In this document: in pieces, positions 36,291 to 48,380 of the stretch
Numbering within the stretch: the stretch's first letter is position 1
How the letters are laid out: every line of letters starts with the position of its first letter
Source: Pyxicephalus adspersus
Lineage: Eukaryota > Chordata > Amphibia > Anura > Pyxicephalidae
Assembly: GCF_032062135.1 (NCBI RefSeq)
Contig: NC_092861.1
Location: 136,176,257-136,240,256, forward strand
DNA length: 64,000 nt
Direction: 5' to 3'
Made by a program: the position numbers and the translations under genes
The notes under the pieces: generated by a model
Told to the model about the DNA's origin: nothing
The model's input: only the letters and a program-made list of their open reading frames with translations
The model's database searches: none

Positions 36291-37093
36291 CTATGCTGGA
36301 GGACCTATGCAAACTGAATAGGATGTGTGTACCATGTCATGGCACTAAATGAAGGTTGGAAGAGACCTGTAAGTGAAAGTAAAACTGTAGCAAAGAATGA
36401 ACAGGACATTTTCCCTGATAGTTAGGAGTTTGCTGTATGGAAGAGCTTTGCAAAACAGCATGAGATGGACAGAAATGTAAATTCTTGGTTAAGAAAAAAT
36501 CTCCCATATGTTTAACTATGTTTTTAGCAGTTTATCTTAAGTAATAAGCAATAAATATTATGTCCAAACAGCAAAAAGAGCTAACATATAGGACTGAGAT
36601 CCATACATTTTCCAATACAATGGCAAGACAGCTATATAAGACTTTATTCTCTGCTTTTCCCCACCAGATATAAATTGACGAAGTGCTTCCCCTGCTAATA
36701 TTTAAACATAAAGCACTGTAAATACTAAATAAAATGATGATAAAAGTATCCTGACAACATATGTTGCTTCATGTACAATATAAACACAACATCAGCAAAA
36801 TGATAGTTCTCTAAATAATATGACGTTTCACATGCCTTCACTTGCTCAGTTATAAACATTCATCAGGGAGTTTAACGCTGAACTTTTTCAGAATTGCAGG
36901 ACAAAAATCTTGATGGCTAAATGTTATAAATCTTTAATTTCTCTCTATGTACATTATAAACGATGACATGCGCAGTGCTTAAAAGATGTATTGTTAATCA
37001 TTGGTCACACTAAATATTAAATATAAAAATGAATGTGCATAGATGAAAACAATTTATGAATGTATAAGTAGTAAGTACATCTGTTGAAAGCTT

Positions 37094-37385
37094 CAGGCTA
37101 AGTTCAGTCAGGCTAAGTTCAGACAGGCTATGGGAACAAACTTTCCAGGCGACACCCAACAATTGGCTCCTTGCCAACCGATTTGCTGGTTTCTAATGAA
37201 CCATCATTTTCTTATTTGACATTGGGTTGTACTACACTGCTCTCCTCTGCCCCATTAATTATCTATGGGCTATCATAAGTGGATCTCAACTGCGTGTGCA
37301 GTTCATGGGGATGAGGAAGTGATAACTAAACTGCAACTGTACTGCCCATCTAAACTTTCCATTGACTAGTAATATTGCTGCACTT
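37094..37385. mobile_element. MITE-like repeat 'GGCTAAGTTCAGACAGG'
   Basis: A tandem 'caggctaagttcag' pair begins the block, which has gc-richer content than its flanks and resembles frog MITEs that start with GGCTA. No second copy occurs in the window and the boundaries are approximate. Confidence 0.3.
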
Positions 37386-37438
37386 AAAGCTGGACTCCAA
37401 GCAAACAACTAAAAACACAATTGCAGCATTGTCTATCC

Positions 37439-37704
37439 CAGTGTTTCTCAACCAGGGTTCCTCCAGAGGTTGTTAGGTTCCTTGAGCAATGAGCAAGTTG
37501 AACCTCTCAAGTTAGTTTAACAGATACAAATTTCAGTTATCTGTAAGGGTGGAAGCCATCCCACTGGCCAGCAATATAGGAGGAATTCTTGTGACCACCG
37601 CACTAATGTACGGTGAGCTGCCTATATAATATTTATAGAAGAGGTTCCCTGAAGACCTGAAAGTTAAATCAAATGTCCCCCCATGTTAAAAGGAGAAACA
37701 ATAG
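37439..37704 (+). mobile_element. hAT-like MITE 'TTTCTCAACC', good copy
   Basis: It starts cagtgtttctcaaccagggt and contains 'gttccttgagcaatgagca', 'aatgtacggtgagctg' and 'gttccctgaagacctgaaag'. The right TIR is worn (gttaaaaggagaaac). Confidence 0.7.
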
Positions 37705-37798
37705 CATAACCCAAAGGAATGTTTGTAATTCTTTTTAACGTTTTTTAACACAGCCTTTCCATTATAGTTCGCAAAGTGACCAAACTTTTCTTTTGCAG

Positions 37799-37858
37799 GT
37801 AAACACAAAAGCTTGGTCAGCAGCTCATCCCATACAGATTGGACTTCCAACTTATGAG
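37799..37858 (+). CDS. Unrecognised candidate exon C (weak)
   Basis: A strong acceptor (caaacttttcttttgcag) precedes 60 bases that are open in phase 0 (VNTKAWSAAHPIQIGLPTYE), followed by a weak donor GAG|GTTTTT. Phase would allow joining to candidate exon B. The junction CAGGTAAAC at 37796 could instead be read as a donor. I recognise no family; chance is quite possible. Confidence 0.2.
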
Positions 37859-38072
37859 GTTTTTACTTACCTTGCTTTCCTATCAGGAAATTTCTAATGT
37901 TAGGCTTAAATTTTCCATTGTGCCAAACCTGATTGACACAAATGACTGCTCTTCCCCATTCTAGTTTAAATGTTGCATTGCCGATAGTTACAAGATGATG
38001 ATACCAATACTTTTGCTGGCTATAACCAAAACAAAATTTGTTATTTTACTCAATATTTAATAAGATTAAATG

Positions 38073-38832
38073 TTTTTTTAAATATCTGCCTTGAGTTTTA
38101 GGTATCACCAGGAATTGGCAAATGTTTTCAGTCCTGGACCAGATCCATTCTAGGTTTGCTGTATTACTCAAGTTCTCATGCAGATAAAAGTCTAAATTCA
38201 CCATTCATGGATCAACTATGTCTATGGGGTTTTATCCGGTATATGTTTATTTCCCTAGTGGTTAAAGTTGATGGACTTATGTCTTTTTACAGCCTAACTA
38301 TGTAAATATGAAGAGCTTTAATAAATCAGGCCCATAGTGGTGATGAGTTCTGTGGATTGGAAGGGACCCTGCTGCATCTCCGACCATAGGAAATGACAGT
38401 GCTTGCCCCTGGTTGATTGCTTAATGATCTGCCACGGTGGATCACTAAATTATGTTACACATTTTAGATGTTCTCCCAAGAGAAATCATTATTTAGTATA
38501 TGTGCATAGCTTTAAAACATTTATTATGCATTGATATGAGCCCCACTATCATTATGTATGTTCACCACTCCCTTTCAGAGAATTCCCACAGTAGGGCGAT
38601 AGCAGCTTTAGGTTGGCATTTGGAAAACTCAATATAAAAAGGAACATTTTGGGAATTCACAAATGTAACCAATACAGGATCATATGGCTTAAAAAAGATG
38701 GAAACTGTCAAAAAAGGAAGAGGCTGGAGTTTGTATATGCAAAGTTAATTGGTGTTGGTTGTTGCTGTATAATAAAAGTATTTTTTTAAATATCTGCCTG
38801 GAGTTTTGGGTAGTCACTTATCACCAAGAATT
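38073..38832 (+). repeat. Duplicated segment copy 2 with flanking direct repeats
   Basis: 38115-38783 is the second copy of 33901-34590. On its left, 38073-38116 reads ttttttt, aaatatctgcc, then ttgagttttaggtatcacca. On its right, 38781-38832 reads the same with a 7-base addition (aaatatctgcc, tggagttttgggta, then atcacca). The duplicated segment therefore lies between direct repeats of about 45 bases, as if inserted with a long target duplication. Confidence 0.8.
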
Positions 38833-39368
38833 ATTCCCGGTACCTAAAGAAGCCCACACATACCTCTGGCTTTCTTTGCAAAGTCTTGATAGGGCCTCCT
38901 ATCTGCAGATATCTGCCTTGAGCTTCTGCCACTCCAGCTCATATCATTATTGGTTTGAGGTGGGCAGTTCACTGACCATCCTTGAGTTGTGCTAAGCAGG
39001 AGGGGTTGCTAATGCTGCAATACTGGAAAATTGGTTTGCATAATTGACCATTTCTGGATTCATAACTACTGGTCACACTAGAACATTACTAAAGGTATGT
39101 GTGGACAATATGGGTCTAACACTTACCACCTTGTGGCGGATGACCTGGTCTAAGTCAACATACATAGAACTCAGCAGTCCACATTTTAATGGACATTATA
39201 TAGATTTTTTAGTTTAAGACAGGACAAAGTTGACAAAACAGACTGTGATCTGGCCAGATGGTAAACTGGGACAGAACCTGAGAAGATATGGGCAGGGTGG
39301 TGGCAAATCAACATGGGCACAATCTAAGAGCAATAAATGAAAGGATGCCCTTGGGTCTATCACTATGA

Positions 39369-39583
39369 GCCTGATTTACTAAAGCTTTCCAGAATAAATA
39401 GACTATCATGGGAAAATGTGGGGTCATCTAGCAAACCTGTAATGGGGTTTTTAAAAATCAAGCTATTCATTGGGAGATATTTTCAATCCCGGACTGGACC
39501 CATTCCAGGTTTGTTGGATCACCCAAATTCTTTCATGATAGTGTACCTTCTCCAGTTTTGGAGAGCTATAGTAAATCTGGCCT
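39369..39583. mobile_element. Palindromic MITE 'CTGATTTACTAAAG', diverged copy
   Basis: The ends are gcctgatttactaaagc and gctatagtaaatctggcc. The inner 'cccattccaggtttgttgga' is shared with the family. Confidence 0.7.
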
Positions 39584-41850
39584 TATAAATGAGGTGTATA
39601 AATCACTAAGGCCCATGTAAAATAATTAAAAAAAATAATGGAAAACATGTAGCCACCCCCTGGGTCATAGATGTGCAGGCCTGAAAAAGGTAAAAATACT
39701 AAGCACCAACAAAATAAAAAGAACACATTTTAATTTTCTGTATGTAAGTAGTACCATCAGTCGGTCATAGGGTGATAAGGGTTGGCCCAGATATATCATT
39801 TTAGGCACATCAGATATTAGATTGTATATTGTAAATAAAATTTAAAAATTGTTAGGTATATTTAGTGTACATATATATTTAGTCTAAAAAGAATGTTGGT
39901 CCCCCAATGCTAGATATGTGTAGTGAGATTTTGACATGTGCTTCCTTCCAAGATTTAGGAAGAGTCAATGACCAAACCCAGAAAAAGTCTATGTGCATGA
40001 TGGTAGGTGAGTGTAAATAAATACATTTTGTAAAATTGGTCAATCAAAAATATTTGTTTATATTCTGTATAGAAGGTTATGAACCTTGTTTGAATTTTAC
40101 CTGTGGTTCTATTTAAGAGCTTTCCTTTTAAATACTGTGCCAGTGACAATATTTTTAGGGGACAGGAAGTACATTAAATTATGTAACAGAACAAATACAG
40201 AAATAAAGAATCACAATGGCTTCCAGACTTCCCCTACCTTACTAAGGATAAGAATTAATATAATTATTATATATTATAATTATTCCTATATTATAGAATT
40301 AATATTTCTGTGATTATAATGTTTTAAAAAATAAGATGTTTCCCTTGCATTGTGTTCATATAATGATGATCAGGATTGGTGATATTTATACTTATATTGT
40401 ATTATAGTTATTATATAGTATTATACTTATATTGTATTGTAGGTACCTACAAATATTAAACCGTATTAACATAATTTCATGTACGGTTCCATGCATATGT
40501 GTCTTAACAAACCTGTGATTTCATGGGCTACTTTCGCCTTTAAAGGCCTAAAAACGCACACTGATGCATAAGAAGAACTGATATGGCATGCCGACCTATG
40601 TCACACTTATTAGCTAGAACCATGCTAAACAATGGCACAGGTGAATGGAATTAGAAAAGTATTTGTGTGAAAGCACAATAGTGGAAATGTTATATGTGTT
40701 TCAAGCAGCCCAAAAACATCCCATAACCATCTTATTTGAGACCTTGTATATCTTTTATATTACTGAATTGACCAATGTATTTGTTCTGCTGTTTTGATTG
40801 CATCTCTTCTGTTTATATCCTCCAATAAAAATATTAAACTATAAAAATATCCAAGATAAAACTGCTTTATTTATTAGACTTTAATAAATTATAAATAAGT
40901 TGTTTATTGCCAACCATATGCATTAATCAACCCAGAAAATTCATTTTAAAAAAGAAATAGAAAACTAAAATGTTTGTGATCAGCTAAAACATTCACAAAT
41001 AGATATCAAACATTGCAATGTATAAACATTTTATTCAGTGACAATTATTTTTTTTTTACAAAATGCATCTTCATAATGATTTTATTCAGCAAAGATTAAT
41101 GAATCTGGAAACTTTTCTAAGATTTATATGATTTTGATAAACATACCAGAAATGTCTTAATTAGAACCCTGCAAATCAAATAAATTGACTTTCTTTTTAG
41201 TGAAATGTGCTAAAAGCGGAACTGTCAAGAATATGAATCCACCTTTTCCCTGTCGATTTATGTTCTTGACACTCCTGCTGCAAGATGTCTTTATGTAGAG
41301 AATAATCTTGTTTAATTCTAAATGCTTGTGTATAATTTATATTGAATACATTTGCATAATTTTTATTTGTAATTCTATAATTATTTTATATGATATTTAT
41401 ACTATTTTTTGGGTAGTAAATATTAGTTTTGCAGAGAATTTTATAGGTTACCTGCATACTTTATTCATATTTTAGAACATCTTAAAGTCTCAGTTGATTG
41501 GAAGATAAATTTATAAAGTAAGAAGACTGTCGCCATTGCTTTGACTGTTCTTGTCATGGTCTATAATAATAAAAAACATTAACAGAGCAAAGTGGCATTA
41601 TGTCATCATGTGCTGATTTGTAGGATGGAAAGGTCCCTAGGCAAGCACTTTGCCAGTAAATGGTATTGTGTATTTTATTGTATTCATTAAAAAAGTATTT
41701 TACTGTTTGCAAATTTCCTTCTCCTTCTACCTAATTTAAGAAAAGTTTAGGAACTATTTATCTAGATGAACAGAATTTACTGATTGGTGGGACTTTGGAC
41801 TCCAATTGCAATGTCTGACCAGGGTCAACAAAACTTTGGTGGTTAAACAC

Positions 41851-42063
41851 ATTGGACTTGAATTATTCAAACTCTCCAAGACTGAAGAAGATAGAATATC
41901 ATAAGAGAATCTGGGGGATCCAGCAAACCTGGAATGGATGGATTATTTGCTAGCAAATATTTTGAATCCTGGACCAGATCCATTCCATGTTTGCTGGATC
42001 ACCCAGCTTCACTGATAAAAGTGTATTCAATCCAGCCTTGGAGAGCTTTAATAAATCCGGCCC
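41851..42063. mobile_element. Palindromic MITE 'CTGATTTACTAAAG', first of two adjacent copies
   Basis: The left end is worn (ttgaattattcaaactctcc); the right end is gagctttaataaatccggcc. The core 'aatcctggaccagatccat' is intact. A second, deleted copy follows after only a few bases. Confidence 0.7.
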
Positions 42064-42066
42064 ATC

Positions 42067-42219
42067 GGGACAGATTTAACAAAGCTCTCCAAGACTGGAG
42101 AAGATAGAATATCATAAGAGATTATGGAATGGATTTCTTAAAAATAATTTGCTATTAGTTTACAAATGTTTTCAGTCCTGGACTTTCCCAGTCTAGACGA
42201 GCTTTATTAAACCAGGCCC
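42067..42219. mobile_element. Palindromic MITE 'CTGATTTACTAAAG', deleted second copy
   Basis: The left part is well kept (gatttaacaaagctctccaa) through 'ttttcagtcctggac'. The inner right arm is deleted, and the end is 'gagctttattaaaccaggcc'. Confidence 0.65.
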
Positions 42220-43690
42220 AAAGGGTTCACTTTAGATAATAGATTGGTCAACTTGAGAGTTGTTGGTCACATCATAAATCACTGGATAGAAGAACTGTCA
42301 CCGATTGATTTTTACATATTCATTGTGGATTAAAAATTTGACAAGGTTCTTTGATTTTTCACTTGTTGAAGCATCGAAAATGATTTATGGATTTTATTTT
42401 TTTTTTAAATCATTATTGTTCTCACATTTAGACGGTAGGTATAGAAGGGTTAGGACTTATTTTGGGTAATAATACTTGTTTGTGTCCTGGATGGGAAGGA
42501 AGTGAAAGTCATGCCAAAAAAGCCACATATTGAAATAGAAGTGTTTTTTTTTTTTTGGCCAAGGAACAGAACCGCTTTTTGTTTATTATTTCAGTGTTTG
42601 CTCCCAGTAACTAAAAAGGGGTGCTTAGATATTTTTATGGCCCTGTTTAGTTGGGGGGGGGGGGTTAGTATTTGCTTAGAAATCAGCTTAAATTAATTTC
42701 TTTATGTAATAAACATACAGCCATATGACTCAATAAATAGAAACACACATACAGTAGGTTTGGATTGTTTTTCAAGTCATCCATTCTTGAAAAACAGGTA
42801 TTTGTAAGAGTGGAAATATTTGTTGGCTCTCAAGTTACATCAGTTTTGTGTTCAAAGCAAGAATTCAGTGTTGTTTGGGCCTTGTGCATGTTTACAGAAC
42901 AATTATAACCGGGCTCCCTTTCCTTATGTATACAATGTCTTCTCATATAATCTTCATCTAAAAAAAAAACCAAATCACTGAATATGTAAACCCAATCAAA
43001 AAATGTCATATGGCCTACAATAAATTGCTTTATTTTTTATTCTTCAATGTTTATTAAAATATTTATTGGTGCCACCATTAGGGTCATTTTATAGAAATGT
43101 CCTGTCATAAGGTGACAACACTCTATCCTGGACTACCAATTGTTCTTCATGTTGTCATTATCACACAGGCTTCTGGGAGAGACTAAAATTGGTTGGTTTA
43201 TCATACATCAGGCAGGAATCATCCACCATCCAGAAACCCATCATTAATGTGCAAAGTTCTGACACAATGTCAACTGTTTTGTGCTTGTTCTGGGACTGTG
43301 ATTCCTAAAGAAGCCAGAGAAAGCCACTCAGTTATCATTTTTAAAGGTTGATCAGCAGTGGTAGCTCTGTCATCTCTAGTTTGTAAAAACTGACTTAAAG
43401 GCCTGAGATGGTTATGGGGGAATTCAGCAAAATAATACATACATTCAGCACCCTACATCTGCCAAAAAGCTGCCACTGTTTCGCCCTAGAAGGAAAAAAG
43501 AAAAGGGGCACGTATAAGGGTGGCATTACTTATTCCGAGTTAGCCCAGTGCCTACCCCTCTTCAGCCTCCTTGTTGGAGTAGGTAACTTTCCCTAAAGAT
43601 AACAGTGGTAAAATCTGCTCTGGCGCCTTATACAGACCTGGCAGTGCTCAGCAGAATTTTGGCTGAACTAGGACTAAAAAAATGCAGGAT

Positions 43691-43921
43691 GTTCACTTAC
43701 CAAAGTTAATTATCACATTGGAAGATATAATAATTTAGCTTTGTAAATGTGGTGAAAATTCACTTGGAAAAAATATCCAATTGTGTGCAAGAAAATCCAA
43801 AAAAAAATGGGATTTTCTTCTTACTTGTGATAAATGGTTGAAGTCAGCAGAGCTTCATCTCATTTAAGTCAAATATTCCTTACAAGGTTATACTTCACTT
43901 GTGAACATATATTTCCTTTAC
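43691..43921. mobile_element. MITE-like repeat 'GATTTACTAAAGG', copy 2
   Basis: It shares 'ttaattatcac', 'tgtgcaagaaaatcc' and 'atggttgaagtcagcagagc' with 16798-17046, in the same order. The ends are worn. Confidence 0.5.
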
Positions 43922-46134
43922 TGCTTTGCAGTATTCATTATATCTACTTCAGTCTTGCAGTTTAGTTTAGGATGACTATATCTTTGCGCTAAAGTCTGAG
44001 CTGTTCTGCAACCTCATGTAACTCTTTAATTAACCAAGACAAACTCTGCAGTTGTTTCTAACTGACAACAAACTGCCTAATATTATGTTGAGACAAACAT
44101 CTGTCCTAACTGCATTTAATAAAATAATTTACCTGTTCCGACTAACATACAAATTCGAATTAGGAACAAACCTATAGTCCCTATCTCCCTATGTAACCCA
44201 GGGACTACCTGTATTGGAGTTTTCACAAGGCTTTCTTTCTACTTTGTTCTGCTATGAATGATCCATACAAGATACAATAAAGCATTCTTAACATTGCTAT
44301 ACTGGAACTCATTAACACTGCAGATGTTGTTCTATAAATGCCAATTTACATAGAAGAAGCAAGGGGATCATTTGGGGCAACAAAACAAAGCTGTTTGTGC
44401 AAGCAACCAGAGTCTGGGTGCTAAGAGGAAGAGGAGGAGCGGAACCTACAACACAGTTTTTGGGCACGTGTAGTAAACTAATTTCCACAAATGGTTAAAT
44501 ATTCCTTTGTAATAATTCAGATTAACTTGACTTAAATAAAAGAAGACATTTTTAGTTCCTAGCTTTGAAAAATAAGAACATGTATACACAAGGACTAAAG
44601 ATTGTGATTAGCAGACAAAGACCCTCTTCAAAGCAGACAATTACCTACTAACAAGGTAGGGGATCTGTGCGTGGAGCTGTGACTATGGAATGCTCCCCTA
44701 ACACCTCTCAGCACATACCAACGCCATTCCATTTAGGGCCATGTTTACTGGTCTCCAATGGAAACAAGCCAAACATGAGAATTTCCCACTAGATACACTT
44801 AATATTTTCCAGAACTTGTATAAGCATAAGTGATCAAGATATTTAATAAAGTCTACTACAATTTTGTTTTTACTGCCTTGTCTTATTATACAAAACGTGA
44901 TGAAAAAATAAAACTGGGCATTAAATGTGAGTGTGAATAAAATTGGTTCAATGCAATAATTTGTATGTGTTTTTTTAGATATTGTATGTGCTTATCAGCT
45001 GCAAGCAAAGTTTATTATAACATGCAGGAGTTTTTTTTGGGCAGTGGGTACAGAAATTTAGAACGATTCACTAAGGCACTGTAAAGATCAACCATTGGAG
45101 TTCATGTTTTACCGGATACTTTGGTTATGGAGAGATTGTGGTCTTTATAAACTCCCGTAGTATCTGTATTGTTTTAGTCCTAAATATAATTCAGAACCCT
45201 TGACAAGGGGAGTGTATGGTGTGTGTCAGCAGTGACAATCGGTTATTTACCAGAATAATTTAACATGTTCCAACAAATGTAATAAACAAATGAAGTGCTC
45301 ACGCATTTCAGACTAATTAATATTCTGTAAAAAAGAAAAAATACAATCCAGTTTCTATTTACAGTACTCAACATTTTACAACTATTTGGTTCAGGGAGGA
45401 CAGAGAGCCAAACACAACTAACCAGCTCTTTGATGGTAGGATTTCTAATTTTGATGGTAAGCACAGTATTAAGGTTTTATTGTCACACTTTGCAGATCTA
45501 GTCATTTGTATACATGACTTCTCATAGCCGCAGAAAGACTTTCCTCTGTAATTGCAGCTTGGAATAGGGTGACATGGGGGCAGGTAGCTATTTAATGCCC
45601 AGCATGTGTCACTGGCTCTAAGGGCCACTGAAACTGATGTGTGAATGGTGTAGTAGCTCCACTCAGGGCCACCAGCCTGACCTATCTTACCAGTATTGGC
45701 CTCAGGAAAAAGGGCTCTCCGGACCCCAGACCAGTCCTCCTTTGATAATTTTTTTAGAATTTAACTTAGCAATAATAAAAGGGCACTTTGGTTTGACATT
45801 AATAAATGGGTACTTTGTATAGCAGCAGAATTAACTATGTATAAAGATTTTATAACCCAATTCCAGCTATAGCATTGATTTTGCTTTTAACATAGAGTAG
45901 AAAGTTACAGCCTTTTTGGGGTTTAGATGTTGTTTGGGAGGATTTAACCATTTTTAACTTGGATAGAAAATCTCCCCAACTAGGACTGTAAGAGTTATAA
46001 CATTTGAAAATGGTTTTACTGCCTAAGGTCCCCACTTCTTGCTCTTGTGTCATAGGTACAAGAAGAAGTGGGGAAAGATTTACCCAATAGGGTCAGGTAA
46101 GTGAATAATAAAATGTTGGCTTACCCAAAGCAAA

Positions 46135-46140
46135 TTTATT
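46135..46140 (-). terminator. Possible TTC7A polyadenylation signal (AATAAA)
   Basis: It is the first canonical AATAAA on the - strand after the TTC7A stop, about 360 bases downstream. An ATTAAA variant lies nearer at 46272-46277. Which one is used cannot be told from sequence. Confidence 0.4.
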
Positions 46141-46497
46141 GTAAATGATCAGTTTTGGAATTTGGTTTTAAAATCCAAAGTGTCCACCTGATTTTTGTTT
46201 CAATAGCAGTGAATTGCTCAAAACTAAGAAAAAACTAAAAAAGGCAGACCATTGATAAAGCCGTTCCCTCTTTTAATCAGAGGAACTCTGCTTTTTCTAA
46301 ATTACTTGATGGTGATAAATGTGGGTTTAGATTTCTTTACATGTCCATATACAATCATATCAAAACACTTTGGTTTTGGAACTTGGATATCACCAAATCC
46401 CCATAAATTAGAGCCTAGTGGGTACCTCAACCCGAAAACCACCACCCAAAACAGTAGCTTTTAAATGATGTGAATTTTCCAGTTCTTGTAGGGTTCC

Positions 46498-46719
46498 TCA
46501 CAGTTCACGAGGTATAATAGTGAACGGGGATACAGGGCAGCTGGACTCCAAGTCTAGTGCAGTTATAAAACATTCCACCGCAGCTTCATGCTTCCCCTGT
46601 GCTTGTAAAACGTCCCCCAGGCCCTTCCAGGCTTCATGCGATGTACTCTGAATCTGTACTGCATCCCGAAAAAACTTCTCAGCCAGGCTGTACCTCCCAA
46701 GTCTCATCAGTATAAGACC
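46498..46719 (-). CDS. TTC7A: TTC7A, terminal coding exon (TPR protein of the PI4KA complex)
   Basis: On the - strand an acceptor (tatgtttgtatcttgcag) is followed at 46719 by 73 codons in phase 0 and a TGA at 46498-46500. The peptide begins [20 protein letters not shown] and contains [20 protein letters not shown], two helix pairs of the C-terminal tetratricopeptide repeats, ending in [11 protein letters not shown]7 proteins scaffold phosphatidylinositol 4-kinase alpha with EFR3 and FAM126 at the plasma membrane. The paralogues differ near the end: TTC7A ends PREL and has HEAW, whereas TTC7B ends PRVL. This copy also has the LGRYSLAEK seen in TTC7B, so it is mixed, but the ending and the STPG4 neighbour favour TTC7A. 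Upstream exons were not found up to 64000. Confidence 0.85.
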   Translation of the reverse strand, partial: GLILMRLGRYSLAEKFFRDAVQIQSTSHEAWKGLGDVLQAQGKHEAAVECFITALDLESSCPVSPFTIIPREL

Positions 46720-47322
46720 CTGCAAGATACAAACATAAAATGTTACCTAAGGTCTCTCTAACAGTAGGATACTGTACTAAAAAAAAGCTTGGAATTCTAG
46801 GTTAAATTTCCATTAGGAACACCAAGAGCTCTATATGTAAAAAAGGGAAACAGACATTCCCTTATATCCTGATGGGAATCAATTACTGTTTTGTAACACT
46901 TGGAAGATTCCCAGAAGGGGATACTTAAGGGAATGTCTGAATACCTTTTTCTTATATATAGAGCCTTATTAGTAAAACATTTCAATTTCTCCACAGTGTT
47001 TATTTGGGTTTCCCCTGGGTGTTCCATTTGCCCTCCAACAAAAATGGAAAGTTGGGTTGCTTCCTCAAAGGTTGGCTTTGGAATATTTGTCACTAAAAAA
47101 CTGTGGTAGGGACATTAATTTTCAAATTTCTCTGGTCTGCTCTATGTACTTTGAAAGTGCACAAATGTGGAAAATGTAAATATATATGTAAAAACGTCTA
47201 CAGGATACTCTACTTTGTGTATTGTAATATTTAAGATTTCATAACACATGAGTCAATTGATGCTCACTATAGTGAGTAATGCCTGCTTGGTCAAAATGCT
47301 CCCCATCTGCTGGATTTTTGCC

Positions 47323-47634
47323 TTAAATATATCCAGAACAAATATATATATATATTTGGCTATAACAAACCTCTTGTATGAAAACCATAAGCAGTGCAGC
47401 ACAGAATAAAAATGCAGCCAAAATTTGGCACACAGGAACTTCATTGCAATACACCAGAACTAGACTGTGTTTATCAAAGAAAGATTTCATGTCTATAATA
47501 CACTTTCCAGGGCTAAGACGAGTAGCAGAACCTTCCTTTCTTTTCTGAAGCTTGGTCCTGTCTTCCCGGGCTTGGTGAAACATGTCAGACCAATTGGCCA
47601 AAGCAGTGTGCTGAAAGGTGATGTCCAGCCCCGG
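47323..47634 (-). CDS. Unrecognised open segment with protein-like composition
   Basis: After a TAG at 47637-47635 (which could be an acceptor AG) the - strand stays open for about 100 codons. The first 40 look protein-like: LDITFQHTALANWSDMFHQA, then REDRTKLQKRKEGSATRLSP, a highly charged stretch. A possible donor GTGTAT follows at 47513. The later part is hydrophobic and ends in TA-repeat sequence, so it is probably not coding. It has the same strand as TTC7A and lies in its presumed intron. The polypyrimidine tract is weak and I recognise no family. It may be an alternative exon, a decayed insertion or chance. Confidence 0.25.
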   Translation of the reverse strand, partial: PGLDITFQHTALANWSDMFHQAREDRTKLQKRKEGSATRLSPGKCIIDMKSFFDKHSLVLVYCNEVPVCQILAAFLFCAALLMVFIQEVCYSQIYIYICSGYI

Positions 47635-47794
47635 CTACAATACAAAATTTGCTTGCTGGACTGACCTAGGGTCTTTTTTGGGTTTTCAGTTACTACTGTT
47701 GCCTACATGCTACTTGGTGCTGCTCACGAACCAGATTTCATGACAAATGAGTCCTTCCATGATATTGGAATATAGTGTGGAGAACATTTCACTA

Positions 47795-48090
47795 AGGCTG
47801 CGTACAGACACTAGGTTTTCATTGTCCAGGAACACTGTCTGTAACTGTATTGTGGAAATAATCTAGCCTAAGCACAACTGTCCCCTGGTATCATTTAGTG
47901 ATCTGCTGTGCTGAAACAATGAACGATCGGAAGCTAATGTTTCCTAATTGAGAGAACGCAGTAGGATGCCTCCTGCTTGTCCTTCCCTCTTCCCACTCCC
48001 TCCCCCCCACTCTGAGCAGCTTTTCTGTACATCGCTCGTTTGTTTCTACTATCATCTAAAATAATCACTAAGCATCATTTTGGGCAACAA
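47795..48090. mobile_element. Diverged Harbinger-like MITE, copy 4
   Basis: The start ggctgcgtacagacactagg and the inner markers 'gaacgatcgg', 'cttgtccttccctc' and 'tttctgtacatcgctcg' correspond to copies 1-3. The right TIR is not clear. Confidence 0.5.
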
Positions 48091-48184
48091 TAAAGGTTGG
48101 TATGGGGCTGCAAGCCCATCAAAGTCACCAATGGAACCAGGGCCACTCCAATATCATGCTCTCAATTGTAAATTATACTTTACT

Positions 48185-48380
48185 GCAGCCATTCTCAACA
48201 TTTTTAAGTGAGGATAATTTCCAGGATTTTCGAGGAAACTCTGAAAATATCTTCAGGTCTTATAAACCCCTGCTAAAACCAATTTATTAGGAATCAGTGG
48301 GAAAATGGTGGCCAGTGGAAAGAATGGCCCCCTTACGATGGTGGCTTGAAGTGGTGTTGGCCCCAGAAATATGCAGGTAT
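48185..48380 (-). mobile_element. hAT-like MITE 'TTTCTCAACC', 3'-truncated copy
   Basis: It starts cagccattctcaacattttt, with 'cttcaggtcttataaacccc' and 'ggtggccagtggaaagaatg' inside. No right TIR was found. Confidence 0.5.

Larger units (their letters stand above)
8638..46134. other. Interval between the STPG4 and TTC7A 3' ends
   Basis: About 37 kb separate the two terminal exons. Apart from the repeats and weak exon candidates listed separately, I see nothing recognisable in 9130-9770, 10120-10745, 11280-12290, 12400-13400, 13705-14555, 14765-15570, 15640-16470, 19580-20785, 22000-22880, 24700-25905, 26695-27465, 28195-28770, 29970-31225, 32130-32600, 32880-33670, 34595-35325, 36295-37090, 39590-41850, 42225-43690 and 43925-46130. 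Runs of A or T and AT-rich low-complexity sequence are frequent, especially at 40240-40450. Confidence 0.6.
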
